DNA from: JAXMBX01 sp046349635
GTDB lineage: Bacteria; Planctomycetota; Planctomycetia; Planctomycetales; Planctomycetaceae
DNA length: 20,029 nucleotides
NCBI GenBank assembly: GCA_046349635.1
Contig: JAXMBX010000074.1
Span: 1 to 20,029, forward strand
Direction of reading: 5' to 3'
Within the stretch, counting starts at the first letter, position 1. The number at the start of each line of letters is the position of its first letter. Shown here piece after piece: positions 1 through 7,413 of this stretch. The notes under the pieces were generated by a model. The model had not been told where the DNA came from, did not search any database, and saw only the letters and a list, made by a program, of their open reading frames with translations. The translations under genes were made by a program, and so were the position numbers.

Positions 1-271
1 TGTCGAGGAGTTGCCTGAGAGTACGGCGACGGGTTTTTTCGCGGGGCTGGGTGGCCTTGTAGAGGAAGGTGTTCCCCTCCGCACGGTGCTTGAGCCAGCC
101 TTTTTCGACGAGGCGGGTCATCGTCGTCTGGACCGTGTTCCGGGCGACTTGCCGGCGTTCCTTCAGAGTATTCCAGACCTCGCCGACGGTGGTTTCGCCG
201 GCATTCCAGACGAGATCCATGATTTCCCACTGCGGGGGAGAGAGAGGGGGAAGTTCCGGGTCTTTTTGCAT
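1..271 (-). CDS. BlaI/MecI/CopY-family transcriptional repressor, 3' end outside window
   Basis: Ninety codons are visible, from ATG at 269-271 to the window edge. The reading frame is open throughout. Residues 14-75 form a winged helix-turn-helix of the BlaI/MecI type: PQWEIMDLVW starts helix 1, ARNTVQTTMTRLVEKGWL (43-60) is the recognition-helix region, and HRAEGNTFLYKAT forms the wing. Family members bind TACA/TGTA-type palindromes as dimers. They are released when a membrane M56-type peptidase partner triggers their cleavage; the C-terminal dimerisation and cleavage region lies beyond the window. A strong GGAGGA ribosome binding site (276-281) sits 4-5 bases before the ATG. Two operator-like palindromes in its own promoter suggest autorepression. 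Planctomycetes carry many such repressors, so a beta-lactam role should not be assumed. Confidence 0.88.
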   Translation of the reverse strand, partial: MQKDPELPPLSPPQWEIMDLVWNAGETTVGEVWNTLKERRQVARNTVQTTMTRLVEKGWLKHRAEGNTFLYKATQPREKTRRRTLRQLLD

Positions 272-288
272 CGCGTCCTCCAGGTTAC

Positions 289-300
289 CTACAGTTGTAG
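289..300. promoter_or_regulatory. BlaI-type operator-like palindrome, proximal
   Basis: CTACAGTTGTAG has arms CTACA and TGTAG around a two-base centre. This fits the TACA/TGTA half-site pattern known for BlaI and MecI operators. It lies between the -10 box and the ribosome binding site of the repressor gene, over the expected transcription start. Confidence 0.6.
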
Positions 301-302
301 GC

Positions 303-332
303 TATTCTGCCGACAGGTGTCGGCAAAGTCAA
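303..332 (-). promoter_or_regulatory. Promoter of the BlaI-like gene
   Basis: On the minus strand a TTGACT -35 box (327-332) and an AGAATA -10 box (303-308) are separated by 18 bases. The spacer is almost filled by the palindrome at 309-324. Predicted transcription start is about 296, inside or beside the second palindrome. Repression by occlusion would follow directly from this layout; that is inference. Confidence 0.5.
309..324. promoter_or_regulatory. BlaI-type operator-like palindrome, distal
   Basis: GCCGACAGGTGTCGGC has perfect 7-bp arms around two bases. The core GACA-N2-TGTC resembles the TACA-N2-TGTA core of the proximal site. The two centres are 22 bp apart, about two helical turns, so two dimers could bind the same face. 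The site occupies the spacer between -35 and -10. Confidence 0.6.
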
Positions 333-500
333 CGGGCAATCCTGAAAGAAAAGCAAAAACAGGCGGGGAGGAAGTTGGTAACGAAGAGTCCGGAGTGCGA
401 AACTGGACTGGTCAGTTAGATTTTATGACGGTAGTTTATAGGCTCAGAGGCCGCTCAGGGAGAGGCGGCGCGGCTCAGGATTGAACCGAGAACCACTGCC

Positions 501-962
501 ATGATGTGCCCTTTTTGCCGGCGCGATGAGACCAAAGTCATCGAAACGCGCGCGAGTGAGGACTTTGAAATCCGTCGCCGTCGAGAATGCTTGCGCTGCG
601 GGCGTCGGTACACGACCTATGAGCGGATTGAGGAATCACCCGTCAAGGTGATCAAGAAGGATGGGAGTCGGGTTCCCTTCGACCGTGAGAAGATCCGGCG
701 GGGGCTGGAAAAGGCCTGCTACAAGCGGCCGATCAGCCAGGAGCAACTGGAAAAGATCATCAGCGAGGTGGAGTCGGAGATCTACCGAAACTTTGAAAAA
801 GAAGTCCCATCACGCTATATCGGCGAAATGGTGTTCAACATCCTGCGGACCGTGGACCAGGTTGCTTTCGTGCGGTTCGCGTCGGTCTATCGCGAGTTCA
901 AGGACGTGAACGATTTCGTCGAAGAGCTGGAACCGATGCTACGTTCGAACGGGCGGGACTGA
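501..962 (+). CDS. nrdR: Transcriptional repressor NrdR
   Basis: The 153-residue product matches NrdR in length and layout. An N-terminal zinc ribbon has CPFC (C3, C6) and CLRC (C30, C33), followed by the conserved RRRRECLRCGRRYTTYERIE stretch. An ATP-cone domain fills residues about 48-138 (VIKKDGSRVPFDREKIRRGL). NrdR senses ATP/dATP through the cone and represses ribonucleotide reductase genes at NrdR boxes. The gene opens with two ATG codons (501 and 504). I chose 501 because family members usually have one residue between Met and CPFC. No strong Shine-Dalgarno is visible. It is divergent from the BlaI-like gene and convergent with the kinase gene 48 bp downstream. No ribonucleotide reductase gene is in the window. 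Confidence 0.96.
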   Translation: MMCPFCRRDETKVIETRASEDFEIRRRRECLRCGRRYTTYERIEESPVKVIKKDGSRVPFDREKIRRGLEKACYKRPISQEQLEKIISEVESEIYRNFEKEVPSRYIGEMVFNILRTVDQVAFVRFASVYREFKDVNDFVEELEPMLRSNGRD

Positions 963-1010
963 GCCTTTCGGTCACTTCATCAACGGGCCCTTTTTCAGTG
1001 GACCGCGTCA

Positions 1011-2477
1011 TCAACCGATCGGTGGTTCCTGGGTGGGTCGGAGAGCGATACCGGCTTTGACGTGTTGATGCAAGTCGTGCAGGGTGACAGGCTGGACGAT
1101 GACCTTCATGCGGCCGTTCTCGGTAATCTTGGGTTTCGCTTCATTTTGCCAGCCGGCCAGGACGAGCAGCGTGTACGGCGGCTGATCGTCGACGGCCTGC
1201 GCCACGTCTCGGAAAATCGATTCCAGGCGATCGCGGACGGTGTCACCCATGACGATCAGACAGTCGGGCTTGATCTGGTTGAGGCGCTGCAGCGCCCGGA
1301 GAAAATCGGTGAAGAACAGCACGCGGTAGCTTTTGTTGGTGAAGTATTCGCGGATGAGATCCTGGCGCTTGGTGCGGTTTTCGACGCACATCACGATCCC
1401 CTGGTACTTGGTCGGGGTTGTGATCGCGGGGATTTCACTGTTGGACGGAGTGCCGCCGCGCAGTTCGTGGAGCGCCGCGGTGAGGTCGTTGACGACTTCG
1501 CCGGGGGTCTGGTAGCGGAGCGCAAGGTTCACCTGCAGCAGGCGATCGACAACGCGGGTGAGGCATTTGGGGAGATCGGGATCCACGCTGGAGATGGGGC
1601 GGATCTGGGAGTAACGGGAGAATTGGCTCCGTTCATTGCGGTCCCGGGTCCGGCCGAAGGGAGGAGAACCGGTCAGGAGTTCGTAGAGAATTGCACCGAG
1701 AAAGTAAAGGTCGGAACGGGGGTCATTGCGAGGTGCCCCGGTCCCTTTTTCCAGAGTGGCATATTCGAGGGCACGCTGAGCGGTTTCGGAGGATTCTTCC
1801 TGGCTGGGAGTGAACTGGTGTGGTACGGCCAGCCCGAAGTCGACCAGGCGAGCGACGCCGGTGCTGGACATGAGGACGTTCGTCATCTTGAGGTCGCGGT
1901 GGGTGAGGCCTTTGCTGAGGGCATAGGCCAGGCCGCGGGCCATCTCGAGGGCGCACTTGCAGGCTTCGAGGGGGGAGAGCTTCTTGCGGATGTTGATGAA
2001 GTCGCGGAGGTTTCCTCCTTCGACGAACTCCATCGTGAGATAGAACTGGTCGTTATCCTCGCCGACGTCATAGATGGGGACGATGTTTTCGTGACGGAGG
2101 CGCTTGCCTTGCTCGGCTTCGCGTTTGAACTGGGCGATGAGCTTGGGATCTGAGGACCAGCGATGCCGGAGGACCTTGATGCCGACCATGCTGCCGTCGC
2201 GGAGGGATTTTGCGCGAAAGACGCGTGCGAAGCTGCCGGAGGCATTGCGGTACAGGAGGGCGTATTCCCCGAGGACGAGGTTTGAGATATCCCCCTTACG
2301 GAGCTGGCTCGCCTGGTAGGAGGTGAGGAGGTTTTTGTGCTGGAGCAACTCGATCAACGGCTCGATTTTCTTCAAATCGAGGGGAAGTTCGTGAAGGGCA
2401 TCATCCAGTTGCTGTTGTGTCAGGAGTTGCATGCGCAAGAGAGCGCGGCAGAGTTCACTGACTTCGGAACTGAGCAT
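1011..2477 (-). CDS. Ser/Thr protein kinase-like protein with C-terminal pseudo-receiver domain
   Basis: The 488-residue protein has three parts. Residues 1-65 are a helical region ending in LLTSYQASQLRKG, typical of planctomycete kinases. Residues about 70-340 are a Hanks-type kinase domain: K101 in VGIK, E120 in helix C, HRDLKMTN (193-200), DFG (213-215) and SDLYFLG (255-261, D256). Residues about 358-480 resemble a receiver fold (YQGIVMCVENR, KPDCLIVMGD, VQPVTLHDL). The glycine-rich loop is ASGSFARV (79-86), with only the middle glycine kept, and the APE motif is replaced by TLE (241-243). The receiver has Met at the phospho-acceptor position and Gln in place of the conserved Lys. Catalytic Lys, Asp and DFG are all present, so activity is possible but unproven. 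No transmembrane segment is seen, so it is probably cytoplasmic. No strong ribosome binding site precedes the ATG. Confidence 0.85.
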   Translation of the reverse strand: MLSSEVSELCRALLRMQLLTQQQLDDALHELPLDLKKIEPLIELLQHKNLLTSYQASQLRKGDISNLVLGEYALLYRNASGSFARVFRAKSLRDGSMVGIKVLRHRWSSDPKLIAQFKREAEQGKRLRHENIVPIYDVGEDNDQFYLTMEFVEGGNLRDFINIRKKLSPLEACKCALEMARGLAYALSKGLTHRDLKMTNVLMSSTGVARLVDFGLAVPHQFTPSQEESSETAQRALEYATLEKGTGAPRNDPRSDLYFLGAILYELLTGSPPFGRTRDRNERSQFSRYSQIRPISSVDPDLPKCLTRVVDRLLQVNLALRYQTPGEVVNDLTAALHELRGGTPSNSEIPAITTPTKYQGIVMCVENRTKRQDLIREYFTNKSYRVLFFTDFLRALQRLNQIKPDCLIVMGDTVRDRLESIFRDVAQAVDDQPPYTLLVLAGWQNEAKPKITENGRMKVIVQPVTLHDLHQHVKAGIALRPTQEPPIG

Positions 2478-2547
2478 TTTCGGGGCGGGAGTTCAGGTTT
2501 GTGACCAGCCCCGGTCGGTCCGAGGGGCCTGAGAAATTTAGACTTAC

Positions 2548-2561
2548 GCAACGTGCAACGT
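2548..2561. repeat. Two tandem copies of GCAACGT
   Basis: GCAACGTGCAACGT lies about 70 bp upstream of the kinase start codon, in the 232-bp gap between the kinase gene and the NagA-like gene. It could be a regulator half-site pair, but it is short enough to arise by chance. I see no clear promoter, terminator or small gene in the rest of this gap. Confidence 0.3.
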
Positions 2562-2709
2562 TTTTATGTCGCGTCGAAATCAATTTTTTTCGAGAGATCA
2601 GTACCGCGACAGTCGCGACACGGAAAACAGAAGCGCGCTAGAGGAAGGCCCAGCCCATTGATGGTACCGCGCCGGGGAGCGGATGCAACCCAGTTGCCCC
2701 CGCGAGACG

Positions 2710-3882
2710 CTACGATTTCACTGAATTCAGCGCCGTAGCGTACCGAACTTGACCATCCGCCACGGTCGTCAGAACCCGCAGCTTTCCCTGTGGCTGAGAA
2801 GCGATGAGAACCAGGTCGGCTCGTGCGCCTGGCCGCAGATCGACCGTCTCAAAACCGAGGAGCCGCGCGGGGTTCCGGGTGGCCATGTGCCAGGCCTGCG
2901 GAAGAGTGGCGGCACGAGCGGCGACCATCTCCGCCACGCATTCCTCCGTGAACGATCCGGAACCGGCGAGGAGCTGTGGGTTGGCGGCCATGACTATCTT
3001 GCCGGACGGGAGAAGTTCCACGTCCCCTGCCTCAGTGGGATAGGTGCCGGGTTGACAACCAGCAAAGCCCGAAGCGTCGCAGGTGATGATAATTTTGTCC
3101 ACTCCCTTGGCGGCGACGACGGCGCGGAGAAAGGAGGGGGGAACGTGATGACCGTCGCTGATGAGACTGGCTGAGAGCCGAGGTTCCCCCAACTGATCCC
3201 AGATGGGGTTGGGATGGCGGCGAAGCAGAGGGTGGATCCCGTTTCCCAGATGGGTGCTGAGAACAGCGCCGGCATCGACGGCAGCTTCGATCTGATCGGC
3301 GGTGGCGTTTGTGTGTCCGATCGAGATGCGGACCTCCGAGCTGATCGCTTGGCGGATGAATTCCACAGCTCCCGGAGATTCCGGGGCGAGAGTGACCAGT
3401 CGGATCCGCCCCCCGGAGAGTTCCTGCAGCTTCGAGAATTCGTTCCAATCGGCCCCCCGGACCTGCGTGCGAGGATGGGCGCCGCGAGGTCCGTCCTCGG
3501 GGGAAATGTAAGGGCCTTCGAGGTGGCAACCGGGGACCATGCGATTGACCCAGGGAACCTGCTCGCAGGCGGCACGAATCGCGGCGAAACCCCGGGCGAG
3601 CGATTCGTAGGAGGAAGTGATGAGAGTTGGACAGAGGCGGGTGATACCGTGCGCGAAGAAGGGTTCGAGAATTCCCGGAATCTGGTCGTCCCGAAGATCG
3701 GGGTTGGAGAACCAGGAGCCGCCGTGGCCGTTGATTTGAAGGTCGAACAGGCCGGGGGCAACGAGCGGCCAAGTATCAGTCTCGGGACTGGCGGGAAGTT
3801 CCTGCACGGAGCGGATGCGTTCCCCAGAGAGTTCGATCTCCAGGGGGATGTTTGTCTCGAAATGTCGTCCGCGAAGGTGCAT
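2710..3882 (-). CDS. nagA: N-acetylglucosamine-6-phosphate deacetylase-like amidohydrolase
   Basis: The 390-residue product has the NagA-type amidohydrolase layout: a small N-terminal beta domain, PGLFDLQINGHGG (43-55), HLEGPYISPEDGPRGAHP (120-137), SIGHTNAT (187-194), STHLGNG (209-215), SDGHHVPP (242-249) and CDASG (268-272). Expected metal and catalytic residues are present: E122, H190, H211 and D269. NagA hydrolyses GlcNAc-6-phosphate to glucosamine-6-phosphate and acetate in amino-sugar and cell-wall recycling. The usual THL-x-NAM loop that contacts the sugar phosphate is THLGNGIHPLL here, as in a divergent subgroup, so the exact substrate is uncertain. ATG at 3882 is preceded by AGGAA at 8-base spacing. 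It starts 29 bp after the VOC gene stop and probably shares its transcript. Confidence 0.8.
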   Translation of the reverse strand: MHLRGRHFETNIPLEIELSGERIRSVQELPASPETDTWPLVAPGLFDLQINGHGGSWFSNPDLRDDQIPGILEPFFAHGITRLCPTLITSSYESLARGFAAIRAACEQVPWVNRMVPGCHLEGPYISPEDGPRGAHPRTQVRGADWNEFSKLQELSGGRIRLVTLAPESPGAVEFIRQAISSEVRISIGHTNATADQIEAAVDAGAVLSTHLGNGIHPLLRRHPNPIWDQLGEPRLSASLISDGHHVPPSFLRAVVAAKGVDKIIITCDASGFAGCQPGTYPTEAGDVELLPSGKIVMAANPQLLAGSGSFTEECVAEMVAARAATLPQAWHMATRNPARLLGFETVDLRPGARADLVLIASQPQGKLRVLTTVADGQVRYATALNSVKS

Positions 3883-3911
3883 GCGGCGGTTCCTGCGATC
3901 AAGATGAATGT

Positions 3912-4334
3912 CTATCGCGAAAAGACTTCGACGACGTAGCCATCGGGATCAGTAATGAAGACCTGGAGAGGTCCATCAGGACGATGGCGCGGCTCGCCGC
4001 GCAACGGTACACCCCGGGTGGGCAGATATTCCGCGGCGGCACGGGCATCCCCGATTTCAAAGGCGAGATGGGTCACGCGACCGGGGGAGGCCGTGGTGCC
4101 GGACGGGGGAAAACCAGCGGGTGCGGAGCCTTCGTGGGCGAGAATCAGGTGGATCTGCGTGGGACCGGCCTGAAACCATTTGCCGGGGAAGGAGAAATTG
4201 GGGCGCGGGACTTCCTGCATGCCGAGGATGCCGCAGTAGAACGCTTTGCTCCGCTCCAGATCACTGACGATGATCGTGTAGTGGTCAATATTTCTGACAC
4301 GGATGGCGTCCGGAACAGGAGGAGTCTCTGACAT
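3912..4334 (-). CDS. VOC (glyoxalase/bleomycin-resistance/dioxygenase) family protein
   Basis: The 140-residue single-module protein has two beta-alpha-beta-beta-beta units. IDHYTIIVSDLERSKAFYCG opens the first and VTHLAFEIGDARAAAEYL the second. All four expected metal-ligand positions are filled: H18, H62 (IHLIL), H89 (THLAF) and E136 (VVEVF). The end TDPDGYVVEVF is a family hallmark. The superfamily includes glyoxalase I, fosfomycin-modifying enzymes, extradiol dioxygenases and epimerases. The sequence alone does not choose among them. It is the first gene of a two-gene unit with the NagA-like gene, 29 bp downstream. No strong ribosome binding site is visible before the ATG, only AGG. Confidence 0.85.
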   Translation of the reverse strand: MSETPPVPDAIRVRNIDHYTIIVSDLERSKAFYCGILGMQEVPRPNFSFPGKWFQAGPTQIHLILAHEGSAPAGFPPSGTTASPGRVTHLAFEIGDARAAAEYLPTRGVPLRGEPRHRPDGPLQVFITDPDGYVVEVFSR

Positions 4335-4427
4335 GGCAGCCTGGGGGTGGAAGTGGGGAGGAGATCCAAGGGATTTTCAATATCTTAGGACATCGTTCGA
4401 CGGATCTCCAGCAGGCTTTGTCGGGCT

Positions 4428-4467
4428 AAAAAAAGGCCTGCCCGCACATTGCTGCACGGGCAGGCCT
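4428..4467 (-). terminator. Rho-independent terminator of the DUF1559 gene
   Basis: A perfect 11-bp stem, AGGCCTGCCCG (4434-4444) with CGGGCAGGCCT (4457-4467), closes a 12-base loop. On the minus strand it is followed by seven T residues. It lies 32 bp after the DUF1559 stop codon. Confidence 0.92.
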
Positions 4468-4499
4468 GAATCAGGTGCATCGAGAATCCGATGGATCGA

Positions 4500-5486
<987 letters not shown>

Positions 5487-5573
5487 GCGGACTCCTCTAG
5501 GAAGAAGGCGGGTTTCGTGCCGTGCGAGTGAGACGCTCGGCGGCACTGTGTCAGGTGGGAGCCTGTTGGAGAC

Positions 5574-5594
5574 ATTCACACGGCGACCGTGAAT
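5574..5594 (-). other. Hairpin in the DUF1559 leader; remainder of the 5487-5833 gap
   Basis: The 347-bp gap between the divergent DUF1559 and methyltransferase genes holds the DUF1559 promoter (5655-5683) and a predicted leader of about 160 nt. On the minus strand ATTCACGG pairs with CCGTGTGAAT around TCG, with a two-base bulge. The sequence AAAGATAATTCC (5628-5639) is a 10-of-12 copy of AAAGATTATCCC (5651-5662), 23 bp away. I see no supported gene here, nor a clear promoter for the methyltransferase. Confidence 0.4.
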
Positions 5595-5654
5595 TCGAAA
5601 ATCACAAAAGTGGAACGTCCACAGGCAAAAGATAATTCCACTCATCCGCTAAAG

Positions 5655-5683
5655 ATTATCCCCAACCGCATAGTGCATTTCAA
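5655..5683 (-). promoter_or_regulatory. Sigma-70-type promoter of the DUF1559 gene
   Basis: On the minus strand TTGAAA (5678-5683) and GATAAT (5655-5660) match consensus at five of six bases each and are 17 bp apart. Transcription would start near 5648. The -10 region CGGTTGGGGATAATCTT is nearly identical to that of the PSCyt1 operon promoter at 18634-18663. Confidence 0.7.
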
Positions 5684-5833
5684 GTTCTGGTGCGGCAAGA
5701 TGTTGTCGTTGCTTCCTCGTAAGATTTGCTGGCGGATCGTGTAGCAATTTCGGCGGGCCGCTTGACGGGAGAATTGCGGTACCCCATCTTGGGGAGCCTG
5801 TTGACGTTAAGCCGATTGAAGGGAAGACATTCC

Positions 5834-6529
5834 GTGACCGAGCCGGTGTGGTTGAAAGCATATTGTGAGGAGGAGTTGCCGCCGTTTCCTGGGGGCTGGA
5901 AGACGTATCCTTACAAAATCGTGGGACATGATTTTCCCATTCTTGCCCCTGCGCAACCGGACGCGCTGTTGGATCTGCCGGAGGTGCTCGAGGCGAATCG
6001 AAAAGACGACTACATGCCCTACTGGGGTTTTCTGTGGCCGACCTCGCTGGATATGTCGAAGGCGATTTTACAGAGCCGGAAGAAGCCGGACGGTGACGTC
6101 CTGGAACTGGGGACAGGAGTAGGGCTGGTGGGAATCGCCGCTTTGCGGGCAGGCTGGCCGGTGATCTTCACGGACTACGATGAGACATCGGTCCGGTTGG
6201 CACTCCTCAATGCGGAGCGGAACGGCTTTGCGGAACCCCGTGGGTGCCTGCTGGACTGGCGCGCGCCGTTCGCGACGGAGTACAAACTGATCCTGGGATG
6301 CGACCTGATTTACGAACGTCAGACGCATGAGCCGATGCTGACCGTGCTTCAGTCGATGCTGGCGGCAGATGGAGAGTGCTGGCTGGCGGACCCGGGAAGG
6401 CACCAGGCGGACCACTTCCTCAAGCGGGCCAAAGAAGAGGGGTATAAGATCGAACACCAGGCGATTGAACGAGAGCCGTTTCCGTCGCGACCGGAAGGGA
6501 CCACGAATCTCTGGATTCTTCGAAAATAA
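5834..6529 (+). CDS. SAM-dependent methyltransferase, protein-lysine-methyltransferase-like
   Basis: I place the start at GTG 5834 (231 residues), with GAAGGGAAG eight bases upstream. A TTG at 5726 would add 36 residues that do not look like the family. MPYWGFLWPTSLDMSKAI (61-78) is the conserved segment before motif I in the METTL21/Nnt1-like group. Motif I is VLELGTGVGLVG (89-100), with the acidic ribose-contact residue at D114 (FTDYD). CDLIYE (156-161) matches the (D/E)-x-x-Y motif of seven-beta-strand protein lysine methyltransferases. A nicotinamide- or small-molecule-methylating role cannot be excluded. No signal peptide is seen, so the enzyme is cytoplasmic. The gene is divergent from DUF1559 and ends at a bidirectional terminator shared with the convergent cytochrome gene. 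Confidence 0.82.
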   Translation: MTEPVWLKAYCEEELPPFPGGWKTYPYKIVGHDFPILAPAQPDALLDLPEVLEANRKDDYMPYWGFLWPTSLDMSKAILQSRKKPDGDVLELGTGVGLVGIAALRAGWPVIFTDYDETSVRLALLNAERNGFAEPRGCLLDWRAPFATEYKLILGCDLIYERQTHEPMLTVLQSMLAADGECWLADPGRHQADHFLKRAKEEGYKIEHQAIEREPFPSRPEGTTNLWILRK

Positions 6530-6564
6530 AAAGCCCTGACATCCGAGTCGAATGCCAGGGCTTT
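6523..6564. terminator. Bidirectional rho-independent terminator
   Basis: AAAGCCCTG (6530-6538) pairs perfectly with CAGGGCTTT (6556-6564), and the stem extends inward by CAT/ATG after one mismatch. On the minus strand the stem is followed by TTTTTATTTT, a good terminator for the cytochrome gene, which stops at 6585. On the plus strand it lies just after the methyltransferase stop, with a shorter T run. Confidence 0.85.
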
Positions 6565-6584
6565 GATTACTTCGGATTCGTACG

Positions 6585-7322
6585 TTACTTGTCGCGGATT
6601 TCGCGGTGGCAATCGGTGCAGGTCTTGCCGGCGGCGGCAAAGGTCTTTTTGACGGCGTCAGCGTCTTTCTTCTTGAGGGCGGCCCCCAGGCCGCTCATGC
6701 TCTCCTGCATTTCCTTGCTGTACTTTTCCCATTCGGGAACCTGGGCCTTGTCCTTGACTTCATGCGTGTCGGCGGCCATCGCAACGGAAAGGAGGGCGAG
6801 GACGTAGGCGTTGCGTTCGGCTTCGGCGGTGTCACTGGGGATGCTGCGGGCGACGCGGCGGATTTTGCCGTTGCGGGTATTGACGACTTCCATCAGGTGA
6901 TGGAGGGACATCAACTTGTTCCAGGGATGTTCGACGGCGGCGGAGCCCTTCTTGCCTTCGGCGGCGGCTTTGACCCCTTCGAATGCCTTTTTGGCGTCTT
7001 CAAGGGTTTTCGCCTTGGCTCCCTGAATGGCGGCATCGCGGAGGTCGGCAGCGGCAGCCTTCAGCTTGGAGTCTTCATCGTGTTCGGCGAGGGCCTGGCC
7101 GATGACCGCGAGCAGGCCGAAGTCCTTCGCGACGTTTTTCTTGGCCTTGTCGTAGGATTCCGCATCTGTCAGGGCCGCGTCGAGGGCTTTGACAATGGCT
7201 TCCGCCTCGGCGGTGAGGATGGCGGCTGGAGCGACGGCGGACATTTTCGGCTTCTCGGCGGACCAGAGGGAACTGCCGGAGATGAAAATCGTCAGGGCGA
7301 GCACGGACAACAGTTTCAACAC
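6585..7322 (-). CDS. Secreted cytochrome-c'-like protein, single heme motif
   Basis: The start is GTG at 7322, six bases after GGAG. This gives 245 residues beginning with a clear Sec signal peptide: MLKLLSVLALTIFISGSSLWSA, predicted cleavage near residue 22. The mature protein is almost all helical. The C-terminus carries CTDCH (C235, C238, H239), the position expected for a cytochrome c' four-helix bundle. Residues about 66-125 and 168-240 align as a duplication (LLAVIGQALAEHDEDSK with LALLSVAMAADTHEVKDK; LEDAKKAFEGVKAA with ADAVKKTFAAAG). Only the second half has a heme motif. The linker SLHHLMEVVNTRNGKIRRVA joins them. A periplasmic electron-transfer or gas-binding role is inferred from the fold class only. 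It has its own promoter and terminator. Confidence 0.82.
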   Translation of the reverse strand: MLKLLSVLALTIFISGSSLWSAEKPKMSAVAPAAILTAEAEAIVKALDAALTDAESYDKAKKNVAKDFGLLAVIGQALAEHDEDSKLKAAAADLRDAAIQGAKAKTLEDAKKAFEGVKAAAEGKKGSAAVEHPWNKLMSLHHLMEVVNTRNGKIRRVARSIPSDTAEAERNAYVLALLSVAMAADTHEVKDKAQVPEWEKYSKEMQESMSGLGAALKKKDADAVKKTFAAAGKTCTDCHREIRDK

Positions 7323-7413
7323 GTTCTGCTCCTTTGTCGTGAGTGTTAAGGCCGTCCGGAAAACCGGGAGCGGCGGATGTTTCAATGAAGGGTTCAACAG
7401 TTCTCGCGACCGC

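Noticed and set aside
11..484. A 157-codon plus-strand open frame at the window start
   Set aside because: It overlaps the BlaI-like gene and its promoter on the other strand, and its product has no family resemblance.
1062..2153. A 363-codon open frame on the plus strand opposite the kinase gene
   Set aside because: Low-complexity shadow of the kinase gene, with no recognisable motif and no ribosome binding site.
5487..5645. N-terminal extension of the DUF1559 frame to ATG 5645
   Set aside because: The 53 extra residues are not family-like, precede the prepilin signal, and would start at about the predicted transcription start. AGAGGAG clearly marks ATG 5486.
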